From: DATBWZ01 sp036514535
Lineage (GTDB): Bacteria; JAMCPX01; DATBWZ01
Length of the DNA: 13,936 nucleotides
Direction of reading: 5' to 3'
Assembly (NCBI GenBank): GCA_036514535.1
Contig: DATBWZ010000137.1
Coordinates: 1 to 13,936, forward strand
Shown: positions 1-8,683 of the stretch, in pieces
Numbering within the stretch: the stretch's first letter is position 1
How the letters are laid out: every line of letters begins with the position of its first letter
The notes under the pieces: model-generated
What the model saw: only the letters and a program-made list of their open reading frames with translations
Databases searched by the model: none
What the model was told of the DNA's origin: nothing
Translations under genes and position numbers: made by a program

Positions 1-24
1 CCCGCCGGCGATTATCAGCTTCAT
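1..24 (-). CDS. murG: MurG N-terminus (partial, first 8 codons)
   Basis: The complement of 24-1 reads ATG followed by seven codons giving MKLIIAGG, the start of the glycine-rich N-terminal motif of MurG. MurG is the UDP-GlcNAc transferase that turns lipid I into lipid II at the inner face of the membrane. Its ATG overlaps the ftsW stop in an ATGA junction (24-21), the usual ftsW-murG coupling. The rest of the gene lies outside the window. The call rests on eight residues plus the canonical gene order. Confidence 0.85.
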
Positions 25-1121
25 GCTCTGCCCCCACTTGAAGACAGGTTCAACAAAATCCCGGCGCAAGCACAGGAAACAATCATTGAGGAGCCGCCAT
101 AACTTACAAAAGGAAGCGTCAGCCCTTTAGTAGGAAGAGTACCGAGCCCCACACACATATTGATTGCCGCTTCTATCAGGATCAGCATGACTATTCCTGT
201 ACCAAGATAAACAAGAAAGTAATCATCAACAGATTTAACAGCGCAATAACCGCGCCAGGCAAAGATTACAAAGAGCATAACGGTGAAAAGTATCCCTATG
301 AACCCAACTTCCTCTCCTATGTTAGAAAATATGAAATCTGTATGGGCCGCGGGCAGATAAAACAATTTCTGTCTTCCGTTTCCAAGCCCTCTGCCCCAAA
401 AACCTCCGGAACCAAAAGCAATAAATGACTGCACAAGCTGAAATCCTGCGCCCGTCAGATCCTGCCATGGATTAAGGAACGCTATAAGCCTCCGCATCCT
501 GTACCCAGCGTGTATCACTTCATAAATCACAAGAGGCAATGCAAGGACAAATATTCCCAGAAGATGATGTAATCTGGCTCCGCCTATGTAAAGCATACAG
601 AAGGCAAGAATCCCAATAAGCAAAGCATTCCCAAAATCCGGTTCAGTTTTAATAAGGAGAAAAAAGATCCCTATCACAATCAAATGCGGTAGAACTCCTA
701 TTGAAAAGTCTTTCATTTTTTCGCCCTTTCTTGCCATGGAGTAGGCCAGATAAAGAATTATTGAAATCTTGGCAAATTCTGACGGCTGAATGTTAAACGA
801 TCCGAGGTCCAACCACCTTGTTGCACCGCCAACCGTCAGTCCAAGGCTGGTAAAGAGAGCGATCAACATGGCCACGGAGCCAATCAGCGCCGGATAGGCA
901 AGATATTTCAAAAACCGGGCGTCAATCCTTGAAAAAACATAAAGGATCAGAATTCCTGCTACCGCAAAAACGGCTTGTTTCTTAAGAAAGAAAAATTCAT
1001 CATTGAATTTTTTCAATGAGTAGAATGAACTTGCACTGTAAACCATAACAATACCAAAACCTATAAGAAGAAGGACAGCTGCAAGAAGGACTGCGTCAAT
1101 CTTTGAATCACGCTGGGCCAT
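21..1121 (-). CDS. ftsW: FtsW, SEDS-family septal peptidoglycan polymerase
   Basis: FtsW is a polytopic inner-membrane glycosyltransferase that polymerises lipid II at the division septum with the transpeptidase FtsI. The product (366 aa from this start) is very hydrophobic, with about ten membrane segments. Family motifs are clear: QPSEFAK near residue 112-118, GRGLGNGRQKLFYLPAAHTD with the SEDS catalytic-type Asp near residue 262, NIGEE just after, and a C-terminal GLTLPFVSYGGSS. I chose the ATG at 1121, one base after the murD stop (TAG 1125-1123). A TTG three codons upstream (1130) would overlap murD, but its Shine-Dalgarno AGGA would be only 3 nt away, against 12 nt for the ATG; neither spacing is ideal. 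The stop overlaps the murG ATG. RodA/SpoVE are paralogues, but the dcw position favours FtsW. Confidence 0.95.
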   Translation of the reverse strand: MAQRDSKIDAVLLAAVLLLIGFGIVMVYSASSFYSLKKFNDEFFFLKKQAVFAVAGILILYVFSRIDARFLKYLAYPALIGSVAMLIALFTSLGLTVGGATRWLDLGSFNIQPSEFAKISIILYLAYSMARKGEKMKDFSIGVLPHLIVIGIFFLLIKTEPDFGNALLIGILAFCMLYIGGARLHHLLGIFVLALPLVIYEVIHAGYRMRRLIAFLNPWQDLTGAGFQLVQSFIAFGSGGFWGRGLGNGRQKLFYLPAAHTDFIFSNIGEEVGFIGILFTVMLFVIFAWRGYCAVKSVDDYFLVYLGTGIVMLILIEAAINMCVGLGTLPTKGLTLPFVSYGGSSMIVSCACAGILLNLSSSGGRA

Positions 1122-1122
1122 G

Positions 1123-2469
1123 CTATTCAAGTTTCCTTACAATATCAGCAAATACTTCGCCCCGATCCTCATAACCGGAAAACATATCAAAACTTGAACA
1201 ACCAGGGGAAAGAATGACCGCATCCCCGGCCCTGGCAATCTGCATTGCAAGTTTGATTGCTTCATCCATACTTTTTGCAAGATGTATCTCCGCTGCACCC
1301 TGGAGTGCAGCTGCCATTTTATCCCTGGCTTCACCCAGGAGGATAACGGCCCTCACACGGCCTTTCATGCTCCTCTGGAGCGGGCTATAATCCCCGCCTT
1401 TATCCCTTCCCCCTGCAATAAGCACAATCTGTTCCTCAAAAGATTCAATGGAACGAACTGCTGACATCACATTGGTTGCCTTGGAATCATCATAAAACTT
1501 AACCCCTCTGACATCTTTGACAAACTCCTGCCGGTGGGGCAGGCCTTTAAAATTCTTAACCGTCTCAAGTATAGGCTTTTCTTCGCAACCGCATATCTGC
1601 GCTGTAATTACTGCAGCCATTATATTTTCAAGGTTGTGCCTGCCCCTGAGTTTGAGACCCCCGATATCCATTTCGTTCGCTATTTCTCCCACAACATATT
1701 TAATCTTATTACCACTGAGATAGGCGCCCCTTCTTAATTTTTCTTTAAGGCTGAAATAAAAGAGGTGGGACTTCACATCTTTCCGCACATCCCTAATTGA
1801 AGGATCATCTGCATTCAGAATGGCATAATCGGATTTCTTTTGATTCATGAATATCTTCTTTTTTGCGTTTAGATATGATTTGAAATCGGGGTATCTGTCA
1901 AGGTGATCGTCTGTTATGTTTAGAATTGCAGCAACAAAAGGTCTGAACTTTTCAATCCACTCTAATTGATAACTGCTGATCTCCAGAAGCGCGTAATCAA
2001 AGCGCTGTGCCGAACCGGACATTTCAATAAAAGGCGTTCCGATATTTCCGCCAACAAAAACCCTTTTTTTGCTCGCGTTGAATATCTCTGCGAGCAGGGC
2101 GACAGTTGTGCTTTTTCCATTTGTTCCGGTTATTGCTATGACCGGGGCAGAGATATGCTGAAATGCAAGCTCAATTTCCGAAAGCACCTGCACTCCTCTA
2201 TCTCTTGCTTCCGACAGCAAAGCGAGATCAGATGCCACTCCAGGGCTCGGAATTATAAGTTCAGCCCACTTGAAGATATCGCCCCTGTGCCCATCAGCCT
2301 CAATCCTTGCACCAAGAGAAAGGAGGTCTTTTGCTTTTTCGCCCAGATCTATAAAGCTCTTTGTATCCGTAATAACTACCTGCGATCCCTTTTTGAGCAA
2401 AAACCTTGCTGTGGAATAACCAGTTTTTCCAAGCCCTACGACAACAACCTTCCTGCCCTTAAGGTCCAT
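1123..2469 (-). CDS. murD: MurD, UDP-MurNAc-L-Ala:D-Glu ligase
   Basis: MurD is the cytoplasmic ATP-dependent ligase that adds D-glutamate to UDP-MurNAc-L-alanine, the second amino-acid step of the stem peptide. The product is about 448 aa, normal for MurD. An N-terminal Rossmann-like UMP-binding domain (KVVVVGLGKTG) is followed by the P-loop GTNGKST around residue 115-121, and NITDDHLDRY plus YLNAKKKIF with the likely carbamylated lysine. Then come the MurD-typical GLPHRQEFV, YDDSKATN and C-terminal SPGCSSFDMF. The junction with mraY is compact: GTG at 2475, ATG at 2472 and ATG at 2469 are in frame, and the mraY TGA overlaps the middle one. GAGG at 2478-2475 is best spaced (5 nt) from the ATG at 2469, so I prefer that start; the effect is at most two residues. 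Confidence 0.97.
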   Translation of the reverse strand: MDLKGRKVVVVGLGKTGYSTARFLLKKGSQVVITDTKSFIDLGEKAKDLLSLGARIEADGHRGDIFKWAELIIPSPGVASDLALLSEARDRGVQVLSEIELAFQHISAPVIAITGTNGKSTTVALLAEIFNASKKRVFVGGNIGTPFIEMSGSAQRFDYALLEISSYQLEWIEKFRPFVAAILNITDDHLDRYPDFKSYLNAKKKIFMNQKKSDYAILNADDPSIRDVRKDVKSHLFYFSLKEKLRRGAYLSGNKIKYVVGEIANEMDIGGLKLRGRHNLENIMAAVITAQICGCEEKPILETVKNFKGLPHRQEFVKDVRGVKFYDDSKATNVMSAVRSIESFEEQIVLIAGGRDKGGDYSPLQRSMKGRVRAVILLGEARDKMAAALQGAAEIHLAKSMDEAIKLAMQIARAGDAVILSPGCSSFDMFSGYEDRGEVFADIVRKLE

Positions 2470-2471
2470 CA

Positions 2472-3548
2472 TCACCTCAGTTTAAGTGTGCTCAGCGCAA
2501 GCAGCGCAAGTATAATTGAGACAATCCAAAATCTTACTGTCACCTTTGGCTCTTCCCAGCCCTTTATCTCAAAATGGTGATGGATGGGAGCCATCAGAAA
2601 TATCCTCTCTTTTTTCCATTTATAAAACAGAACCTGAAAGATCACAGATACCGTTTCCAGAATAAATATGCCCCCGACAATTACCAGGAGCAATTCCTGT
2701 TTTGAGAGTATAGCCACCGAACCGATAGCCGCGCCAAGGGAAAGTGACCCAACATCGCCCATAAATACCTGAGCAGGATATGTGTTGTACCACAGGAATC
2801 CCAAACCGGCGCCGGCAATAGCTCCGCAGAAAACAGCCAACTCGCCGGAACCTGGAATGTATTGTATCTGAAGATACTGAGAAAACTTCATATGTCCTGC
2901 CACATAGGTAAAAATAAAATATGTTGCCGCCGTAGTTATTATGGGACCGACAGCAAGGCCATCCAATCCGTCGGTAAGATTCACAGCGTTGGATGCAGCA
3001 ACTATTACAAATGCAACAAAGAAAATATAAAGAATCCCTAAATTAATTATAGTCTTCTTGAAAAACGGGATAGAAACAACCGGATCAAAATCCGCTTTAT
3101 AGTACAGAACAAATCCGAAGATACCCGCAAGAATTGATTGCATCAAAAACTTATGCCATCCTCTTAAGCCTCTGGAGTTCGCTCGTTTAATTTTAAGATA
3201 ATCATCAAGAAACCCAATTCCACCGAATCCGATTGTAATTATCAGACACATCCAAACGTATGAATTTTCCAGGTTTGCCCATAAAAGGGTTGACAAGCCA
3301 ACCGCCACCAGAATCAGGCTCCCTCCCATAGTTGGAATTCCCTTCTTTTTGATATGCGTACTGGGCCCGTCATACCTTATCTCCTGACCTATATGCTTTT
3401 CGCTCATTACCCTTATAAACCATGGACCAAAAAACAGGCAAACAAGCAGCGCCGTCAATGTTCCGCCGATTGATCTGAAGGTTATATATTTGAATACATT
3501 GAAAATTATGTAGTTTTCTGAAAGCGGATACAGTAAATGATATAACAT
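2472..3548 (-). CDS. mraY: MraY, phospho-MurNAc-pentapeptide transferase
   Basis: MraY is the integral membrane enzyme that moves phospho-MurNAc-pentapeptide from UDP to undecaprenyl phosphate, making lipid I. The product is 358 aa, the usual length, with about ten hydrophobic segments. Signatures are intact: HIKKKGIPTMGG at 65-76, the DD pair at 115-116 (FLDDYLK), NLTDGLDGLA at 190-199, FMGDVGSL with D265, and the histidine cluster PIHHHFE at 321-327. All the acidic residues expected for Mg2+ and substrate binding are present. Its ATG (3548-3546) shares one base with the murF stop in a TAATG junction, and its TGA overlaps the murD start, so translation is probably coupled on both sides. Confidence 0.98.
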   Translation of the reverse strand: MLYHLLYPLSENYIIFNVFKYITFRSIGGTLTALLVCLFFGPWFIRVMSEKHIGQEIRYDGPSTHIKKKGIPTMGGSLILVAVGLSTLLWANLENSYVWMCLIITIGFGGIGFLDDYLKIKRANSRGLRGWHKFLMQSILAGIFGFVLYYKADFDPVVSIPFFKKTIINLGILYIFFVAFVIVAASNAVNLTDGLDGLAVGPIITTAATYFIFTYVAGHMKFSQYLQIQYIPGSGELAVFCGAIAGAGLGFLWYNTYPAQVFMGDVGSLSLGAAIGSVAILSKQELLLVIVGGIFILETVSVIFQVLFYKWKKERIFLMAPIHHHFEIKGWEEPKVTVRFWIVSIILALLALSTLKLR

Positions 3549-4855
3549 TATTCCTTCTCCAGAAGATCTATAATTCTTTCCATTTGAACGGCCCTTGATC
3601 CTTTAACATAAACCAGATCGCCTCTTCTGATAGTTTTTTTAAGTATATCTGCAGCATTTTCAATGCTTCCTGCGATAGAAACCGCGGTTTTGTCCATGCC
3701 AGCATTAAGAGCGCCTTCAGCAATAAATTTGCCTAATGTTCCGATGGTTATCAGCCTGTCTATTTCAAGTTCAGCAAGCAATCGCCCGATCTTCTTATGC
3801 AACCTGCAAGCGGAAGAACCAAGTTCAAGCATATCGCCGAGAATAGCTATCCGGCGTTTCGCCCTGAGCCTGTTAATCTCCCTAAGTCCCGTATCCATAG
3901 AAGACGGATTCGCATTATATGAATCATTGATAAGCTCTGCTCCGGGGTTAATCTTTATCGTCTCCCACCTGTTTTTCGCAGGGCTGAACTTTCTCAAACC
4001 ATTATCTATATCCCTGAAACTTAATCCGAAGAACATCCCTAATGTAATAGCGCCAAGGGCATTGTATATATTGTGTTGTCCTGAAATTCCAATGCAGAAG
4101 CGGCTGGAAACCTTCCCTGCCTTGACGAGGAATTGCATCTTCCCTTTTCCTATTTCTTCAGCATAAGTACACCTGACATCGCAACCACTGCTGAAACCAA
4201 AAGAAACCAGTCTGCCTTTGAACCCTTTAAGACCTCTTCGCAGAAGAGCATCATCGCCGTTATAAATAAGGGTCTTATTTGTGAGATGCCGGGCAAGCCC
4301 CGACTTCTCTTTCAGCACACCATTAAGGTTTTTAAAATATTCCAAGTGTGCTGCTCCAATATTTGTGATTAGCCCAACATCCGGGCTGGTTATCTCCGAA
4401 AGACGATCAATCTCCCCAAACCTGCTTGTTCCTAATTCAATAACAGCTACCTCATGCCGGCTGTCAAGCCTGAAGAGCATCTGCGGGACACCAATAAGAT
4501 TGTTCAGATTCCCTTCTGTGGAAAGCACGCTGAACTTTTCGGATAACACAGCGGCGGTCATCTCCTTGGTTGTAGTCTTTCCGTTGCTTCCGGTTATGCA
4601 AACAACTTTCACCGGAAACCTCGCCCGCCAGGCTGCGGCAAGGTCGCCCAGGACTTTAAGGGTATCCCTTACGCGTATGACTATCCCCCTGGGCGGCGCT
4701 CCTTTATGGCGCCTGGATGTAATGGCTGCAACCGCGCCACTGTTTAAAGCTTCCCCAATAAAATTATTTCCGTCAAAATTCTTTCCCTTAAGAGCAACAA
4801 AAAGACATCCCTTCGTCAATGTCCTCGTATCAGTGGAAATACCGGATATTCTCAT
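3548..4855 (-). CDS. murF: MurF, UDP-MurNAc-tripeptide:D-Ala-D-Ala ligase
   Basis: MurF is the cytoplasmic ATP-dependent ligase that adds D-Ala-D-Ala to UDP-MurNAc-tripeptide, completing the pentapeptide precursor. From this ATG the product is 435 aa. Motifs: STDTR substrate loop at 7-11, P-loop GSNGKTT at 89-95, NLNNLIGVP at 116-124, ELGTSRFGEI at 140-149, and NDSYNANPSSM from 310. The ATG at 4855 is the first conventional start in this frame, preceded by a weak AGGG at 4867-4864. It is probably not the true start: MurF-like sequence continues upstream in frame to about 4927 (see the separate entry), so this ORF lacks roughly 24 N-terminal residues. The stop overlaps the mraY start (TAATG). 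Confidence 0.96.
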   Translation of the reverse strand: MRISGISTDTRTLTKGCLFVALKGKNFDGNNFIGEALNSGAVAAITSRRHKGAPPRGIVIRVRDTLKVLGDLAAAWRARFPVKVVCITGSNGKTTTKEMTAAVLSEKFSVLSTEGNLNNLIGVPQMLFRLDSRHEVAVIELGTSRFGEIDRLSEITSPDVGLITNIGAAHLEYFKNLNGVLKEKSGLARHLTNKTLIYNGDDALLRRGLKGFKGRLVSFGFSSGCDVRCTYAEEIGKGKMQFLVKAGKVSSRFCIGISGQHNIYNALGAITLGMFFGLSFRDIDNGLRKFSPAKNRWETIKINPGAELINDSYNANPSSMDTGLREINRLRAKRRIAILGDMLELGSSACRLHKKIGRLLAELEIDRLITIGTLGKFIAEGALNAGMDKTAVSIAGSIENAADILKKTIRRGDLVYVKGSRAVQMERIIDLLEKE

Positions 4856-4927
4856 CTTATCAACCCTGCCATATATTCTTCCACCAGATATCTCCGTTAT
4901 TTCTTCAATAGAAAACCCGGTGTTTAT
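4856..4927 (-). other. murF: In-frame 5' extension of murF with no standard start codon
   Basis: Reading upstream from the murF ATG, 24 further in-frame codons translate in part as FSIEEITEISGG then RIYGRVDK, continuing into MRISGISTDTR. This looks like the normal MurF N-terminus (helix, Gly-Gly, then the STDTR loop) and would bring the protein to about 459 aa, closer to typical MurF. The frame is open back to a TGA at 4975-4973 but contains no ATG, GTG, TTG or CTG. The most likely initiation codon is ATA at 4927-4925, which overlaps the murE TAA as ATAA. AGGGGG at 4939-4934 lies 6 nt upstream. ATT at 4909-4907 is another candidate. The homology is my reading of the residues; the start is inference. 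Confidence 0.6.
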
Positions 4928-6435
4928 GGTGCGCCCCCTATCTCTCTCAAATATACCTCTACCTCTTCCCTGTCACTGAAATGAAGCCTTTTATTTCCTA
5001 TAATCTGATAGTCCTCATGCCCCTTTCCTGCTATCAAAATGGAATCCCCTTCCCTCGCAATCCTGATTGCAAGCCGGATGGCATCGCTTCTGTCAGGTAT
5101 AACAAGGTACGCTTTTTTCCCTGCAGCAAGGGCATTCTCGCTTTCAGCCTTGAGCAAACCGCGGAGCCCCTGCTCAATTTCATAAATTATGGATTCAGGC
5201 TGTTCTGACCTCGGATTATCAGATGTAATGATTGTATAATTAGAAAGGGCTCCTGAAATTCCACCCATAAGTGGTCTTTTTCCTTTATCCCTGTCGCCGC
5301 CGCACCCGAATACAGTAATAATCCTCCCCGCGGTAATTCTTCTGACCGAATTAAGCGCATTCTTCAATGCATCCGGCGTATGGGCATAATCTATCAATAT
5401 TCTGATGCCCAGAGAATTTGCTATTGGTTCCAGCCTTCCCGGAATACTCCTTACATTGCTTATTCCGGATTTTATTGATTCCGTATCAATGCCAATCGCG
5501 GACGCCAAAGCAACACAAGCAGCTGCATTATAGACATTATGCTCCCCAAAGAGATTGACAATAAACTCTTCCCTTTTGCCATCAATCAGAACATAAACAA
5601 TGGAGCCACCGGGGCTAATCTCCGCATCAAGTATGCGGACTTCCGCTCTCGGGTCTCTGCCATAACACCTCATTCTTATTCCCGGCGCGGGGTTAATCCT
5701 CCGGCCGAATTCATCATCAATATTTATTACCGCAATCCGGTCGCCCTTTCTGCTGAATTGCAGACATTCAGTAAAAAACCTCTCCTTTGCCCTGAAATAA
5801 GATTCCATAGTCGTGTGATAATCAAGATGGTCATGCGTAAGATTGGTAAAAATTCCAGCGTCAAAATTAATTCCCCAGACCCTCTCCAGGTCAATTGCAT
5901 GAGAGGAAACCTCCATTACGGATGCCTTTACATTGCTTTCTAACATCTTAAGCAGGTAATGGTTAAGTATCTTTGCATCCGGGGTCGTCAGTTCCGCAGG
6001 AAAGAGCTTTCCGGAAAAAATAACGCCTGTAGTGCCCATTATCCCGGCATTAATTCCTGCTTCTCTAAGTATTGATCCAAGGAGATATGTAATAGTAGTT
6101 TTTCCGTTTGTACCCGTAACGCCAATAACAAGCATTTTCATTGAGGGATTATCTGTTATTCGTGATACTGCAATTCCAAAGGCTTTCCTTACATCTTTTA
6201 CCTCAATTTGCGGCACACTGTCCTCCTTAATTCTGTCAACAACACCGGCAAGCGCGCCTTTTTTTACAGCATCTGCAAGAAAACTTCTTCCGTCAAATTT
6301 CAATCCTTTCATCGCAAAGAACAGGGATTTTTTTATAATACTCCGTGAATTAGCTGTTACATCCGCGACTGCTTCATCTCCGTTCAAACCGTAAATTCTC
6401 AAAATCTCTCCATCCAGCAATTCATTTACCTTCAT
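4924..6435 (-). CDS. murE: MurE, UDP-MurNAc-dipeptide:meso-DAP ligase
   Basis: MurE is the cytoplasmic ATP-dependent ligase that adds the third residue of the stem peptide. The product is 503 aa. Motifs: P-loop GTNGKTT at 108-114, TTPDA at 150-154, EVSSHAIDLERV near 175-186, YFRAKERFF with the probable carbamylated lysine K217, YAHTPD at 350-355, FGCGGDRDKGKRPLM near 376-390, DNPR at 406-409 and GKGHEDYQ near the C-terminus. The DNPR signature is associated with meso-diaminopimelate specificity, so the wall is predicted to be DAP-type rather than lysine-type. The ATG at 6435 follows the ftsI stop by 3 nt. The stop is TAA at 4926-4924, where the murF start should overlap. Confidence 0.97.
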   Translation of the reverse strand: MKVNELLDGEILRIYGLNGDEAVADVTANSRSIIKKSLFFAMKGLKFDGRSFLADAVKKGALAGVVDRIKEDSVPQIEVKDVRKAFGIAVSRITDNPSMKMLVIGVTGTNGKTTITYLLGSILREAGINAGIMGTTGVIFSGKLFPAELTTPDAKILNHYLLKMLESNVKASVMEVSSHAIDLERVWGINFDAGIFTNLTHDHLDYHTTMESYFRAKERFFTECLQFSRKGDRIAVINIDDEFGRRINPAPGIRMRCYGRDPRAEVRILDAEISPGGSIVYVLIDGKREEFIVNLFGEHNVYNAAACVALASAIGIDTESIKSGISNVRSIPGRLEPIANSLGIRILIDYAHTPDALKNALNSVRRITAGRIITVFGCGGDRDKGKRPLMGGISGALSNYTIITSDNPRSEQPESIIYEIEQGLRGLLKAESENALAAGKKAYLVIPDRSDAIRLAIRIAREGDSILIAGKGHEDYQIIGNKRLHFSDREEVEVYLREIGGAP

Positions 6436-6438
6436 TTT

Positions 6439-8415
6439 TCAATCAAGCGGTTCAAACCTCACCAGGCATTCCTGCCCGTCCCGGATGAGAGTCCCGGGAC
6501 CTGGTCTCTGATCAACAACAAATCCGCTGCCTATAAGATTTGCCTTAAGCCCCCGCTTCATAACCAAATCCAGCACCTCCCTGTAGGTCAGCCCGGTCAG
6601 GTTTGGCATGTGGTCTGACCCATAGTAAGAAGGTTTATAAACGCCGCCGCTCGTCGGAACAATCAGATTATCCGCAGCATCAACAAAGAGGTTCTCAATG
6701 TCCGGCGTTGGAACTTTTTCTCTCTCTGCATTAAGCATTGATAGCACCCTGGTTCCGATGTTTTTGAATACAGGAGCAGCAACAACGCCGCCATAAGATG
6801 TTCCCTCGGGCTCATCAATGAGTACAAGAAGCGTAAAAAGAGGGTTTTTAGCCGGAGCAAATCCTATAAAATAACTTGTGAATTTCTCTGAGGAATACCT
6901 GCCTGTTTTCGTATCTACCTTCTGTGCTGTCCCTGTCTTCCCTCCACTTCCAAATCCATCAATAAATGCCGCCGGTCCGGTTCCCTCTGTAACTACTTTA
7001 ACCATTATGTCCCTGATAAATCTTGTCGTTTTCGCAGAAACAACCCTATTAGTCACTTCAGGAGTATAGTTATAAACAGTTTGTCCATTAGCCCTGATCT
7101 CTTGGACGATTGCCGGTTTTATAAATTCGCCATCGTTCACAACAGAGTTGAATGCTGCAATAAGTTGAATCGGGGTAGTGGATATGCCCTGCCCAAATCC
7201 TAAAATCATATTATCAACCTCTGTCAATTTATTAAGCCCTTTTACAATGCCCTTTCCATCCCCTGGCAAACTAATACCGCTTTTTGTCCCAAAACCAAAC
7301 GCATTTACATATTTGAGAAATTTCTCCTTACCAAGCCGCTTGGCAATCTTGCTGGCACATATGTTGCTTGAAAATTTAAAAACCTCTTCCGCATTAAGCA
7401 CAGAAAATTTTTTAACATCGTGGATAACAATATCTGAAGCAATACTGTATTCCCCGTTTTCGCAGTAAAACACATCGTTCTTATAAATTGCCCCTTCTTC
7501 ATACGCCGCAGCAAAGAGAAAAGTCTTGAAGGTTGAGCCCGGTTCATATATATCGGTAACAGCGCTATTTCTCCATACATCAGGACTATACTGACTGAAA
7601 GCGTTTGGATTGAATCCCGGATATTGAGACATAGCGAGAACCTTTCCGGTTTTTACATCCATCAGAATAGAAACCCCCTTTTTTGCTCTGCTTGACTCAA
7701 CTGCGTTCCGCAGTTCCTCCTCTACTATATATTGCATGCCTTTGTTGATTGTAAGGTAGATATCGCCGCCGGAAACCGAAATATCCGAGGGCTCTGTAAT
7801 TATTGTCCGCCCGTATGCATCCCTTTCCGCAAAAAGATACCCCTGCTGTCCTTTCAGGTAATCATCGTAGTAATATTCCACGCCCTCAAGGCCTTCACCA
7901 TCAAGCCCGGTAAACCCAAGAAGCACCGAGGCAAGTTCCTTATTGGGATAATATCTTTTAAACTCCCATACCACACCGATACCATCAAAAGCCATTTGAG
8001 CTATTTTTTCCGCATTCTCAGGAGATGTCTGTCTCTTCAACCAGAGGAATTGCTTGTTTGAGCGCAACGCCTTTTCAAGGGTTGCCCTGTCAATTTCAAG
8101 GTGGGGCGAAAGGGCTTTTGAAACCGCCCTGATATCCTTTATCTGCGGTGGCTGAGCGAATATGGACCCGACCCTTACACTGACTGCCAGGCCATTTCCA
8201 CCAGCATCATAGATAGTCCCCCTTCTGGGTATCAGAGTGAATACTCTTTGGTTCTGTTTATCAGACAATATTTTGTATGTTTTTGAGTCTATTATCTGAA
8301 ATTCTGCGGCCCTGTACACTATACCTATCAGAACAAGAATTAAAAAACAGAGAATAATCTTCAGTCTGAAAATAGAGCGGCTGCGGGTGAATGTTTTTTT
8401 ACCTGATATCTTCAA
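6439..8415 (-). CDS. ftsI: FtsI/PBP3-type division transpeptidase with a C-terminal PASTA domain
   Basis: FtsI is a class B penicillin-binding protein that crosslinks septal peptidoglycan in the periplasm, working with FtsW, FtsL and FtsQ/B. The product is 658 aa. A short basic cytoplasmic tail and one membrane anchor (about residues 18-36) precede a PBP dimerisation domain with RRGTIYD (64-70). The transpeptidase domain has all three active-site motifs: STFK (nucleophile S294), SSN (349-351) and KTG (493-495). One PASTA-like domain ends the protein (about 602-656, PNLTGLTYREVLDL onward). The start is TTG at 8415, overlapping ftsL by 17 nt; no ATG lies in frame before residue 141. GGTGGAG at 8429-8423, 7 nt upstream, supports the TTG. 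SpoVD-like PBPs share this architecture, but the position directly after ftsL favours FtsI. Confidence 0.95.
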   Translation of the reverse strand: MKISGKKTFTRSRSIFRLKIILCFLILVLIGIVYRAAEFQIIDSKTYKILSDKQNQRVFTLIPRRGTIYDAGGNGLAVSVRVGSIFAQPPQIKDIRAVSKALSPHLEIDRATLEKALRSNKQFLWLKRQTSPENAEKIAQMAFDGIGVVWEFKRYYPNKELASVLLGFTGLDGEGLEGVEYYYDDYLKGQQGYLFAERDAYGRTIITEPSDISVSGGDIYLTINKGMQYIVEEELRNAVESSRAKKGVSILMDVKTGKVLAMSQYPGFNPNAFSQYSPDVWRNSAVTDIYEPGSTFKTFLFAAAYEEGAIYKNDVFYCENGEYSIASDIVIHDVKKFSVLNAEEVFKFSSNICASKIAKRLGKEKFLKYVNAFGFGTKSGISLPGDGKGIVKGLNKLTEVDNMILGFGQGISTTPIQLIAAFNSVVNDGEFIKPAIVQEIRANGQTVYNYTPEVTNRVVSAKTTRFIRDIMVKVVTEGTGPAAFIDGFGSGGKTGTAQKVDTKTGRYSSEKFTSYFIGFAPAKNPLFTLLVLIDEPEGTSYGGVVAAPVFKNIGTRVLSMLNAEREKVPTPDIENLFVDAADNLIVPTSGGVYKPSYYGSDHMPNLTGLTYREVLDLVMKRGLKANLIGSGFVVDQRPGPGTLIRDGQECLVRFEPLD

Positions 8416-8683
8416 CGCTGATCTCCACCATTTGTTTGCTGGTTGGATATGTTAATTCCATTTTTTTCGCAAGGAGTTCAATCCGCAAAGGGGATTTCAA
8501 TGCTGATATTTCAAGGTTGAGGTTCTTGCTCTCTTCTATCGCCAGCTTTTTATTCTCCTGTGCTTTTGAAATTTTATAGCCCACATCTACAACTTCTGTC
8601 CTTAGCCATACAAAATAAAAACCTGTTGCTACAAGCACTATAATCCCGATAAGCATATCAAGGATAGATTTGCCCTCCTTCAT
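8399..8683 (-). CDS. ftsL: FtsL-like small divisome protein
   Basis: FtsL is a small bitopic membrane protein of the FtsQLB complex that activates FtsWI. The product is 94 aa: a short N-terminal tail (MKEGKSILDM), one membrane segment (about residues 9-27), then a polar helical stretch likely to form a coiled coil (about 33-65), and a short tail. Sequence conservation in FtsL is very low, so the call rests on size, topology and position between rsmH and ftsI, where ftsL almost always lies. Its ATG overlaps the rsmH stop (ATGA 8683-8680), and its end overlaps the ftsI start by 17 nt, so the three proteins are probably translated in coupled fashion. Confidence 0.85.
   Translation of the reverse strand: MKEGKSILDMLIGIIVLVATGFYFVWLRTEVVDVGYKISKAQENKKLAIEESKNLNLEISALKSPLRIELLAKKMELTYPTSKQMVEISVEDIR
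8423..8429 (-). promoter_or_regulatory. Ribosome binding site deciding the ftsI TTG start
   Basis: GGTGGAG inside the end of ftsL lies 7 nt before the TTG at 8415. It supports this non-ATG start, because no alternative start lies nearby in the ftsI frame. Confidence 0.7.

Noticed and set aside
1966..2580. 204-codon open frame on the plus strand
   Set aside because: It lies wholly antisense to murD and mraY, has no family resemblance or ribosome binding site, and is a reading-frame shadow of the coding strand.
3548..4927. murF as a truncated pseudogene
   Set aside because: All catalytic motifs and the C-terminus are intact and the frame is open through the missing N-terminus; only the start codon is odd.
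4281..4979. 232-codon open frame on the plus strand
   Set aside because: It is the antisense shadow of murF and the end of murE, with no independent evidence of coding.
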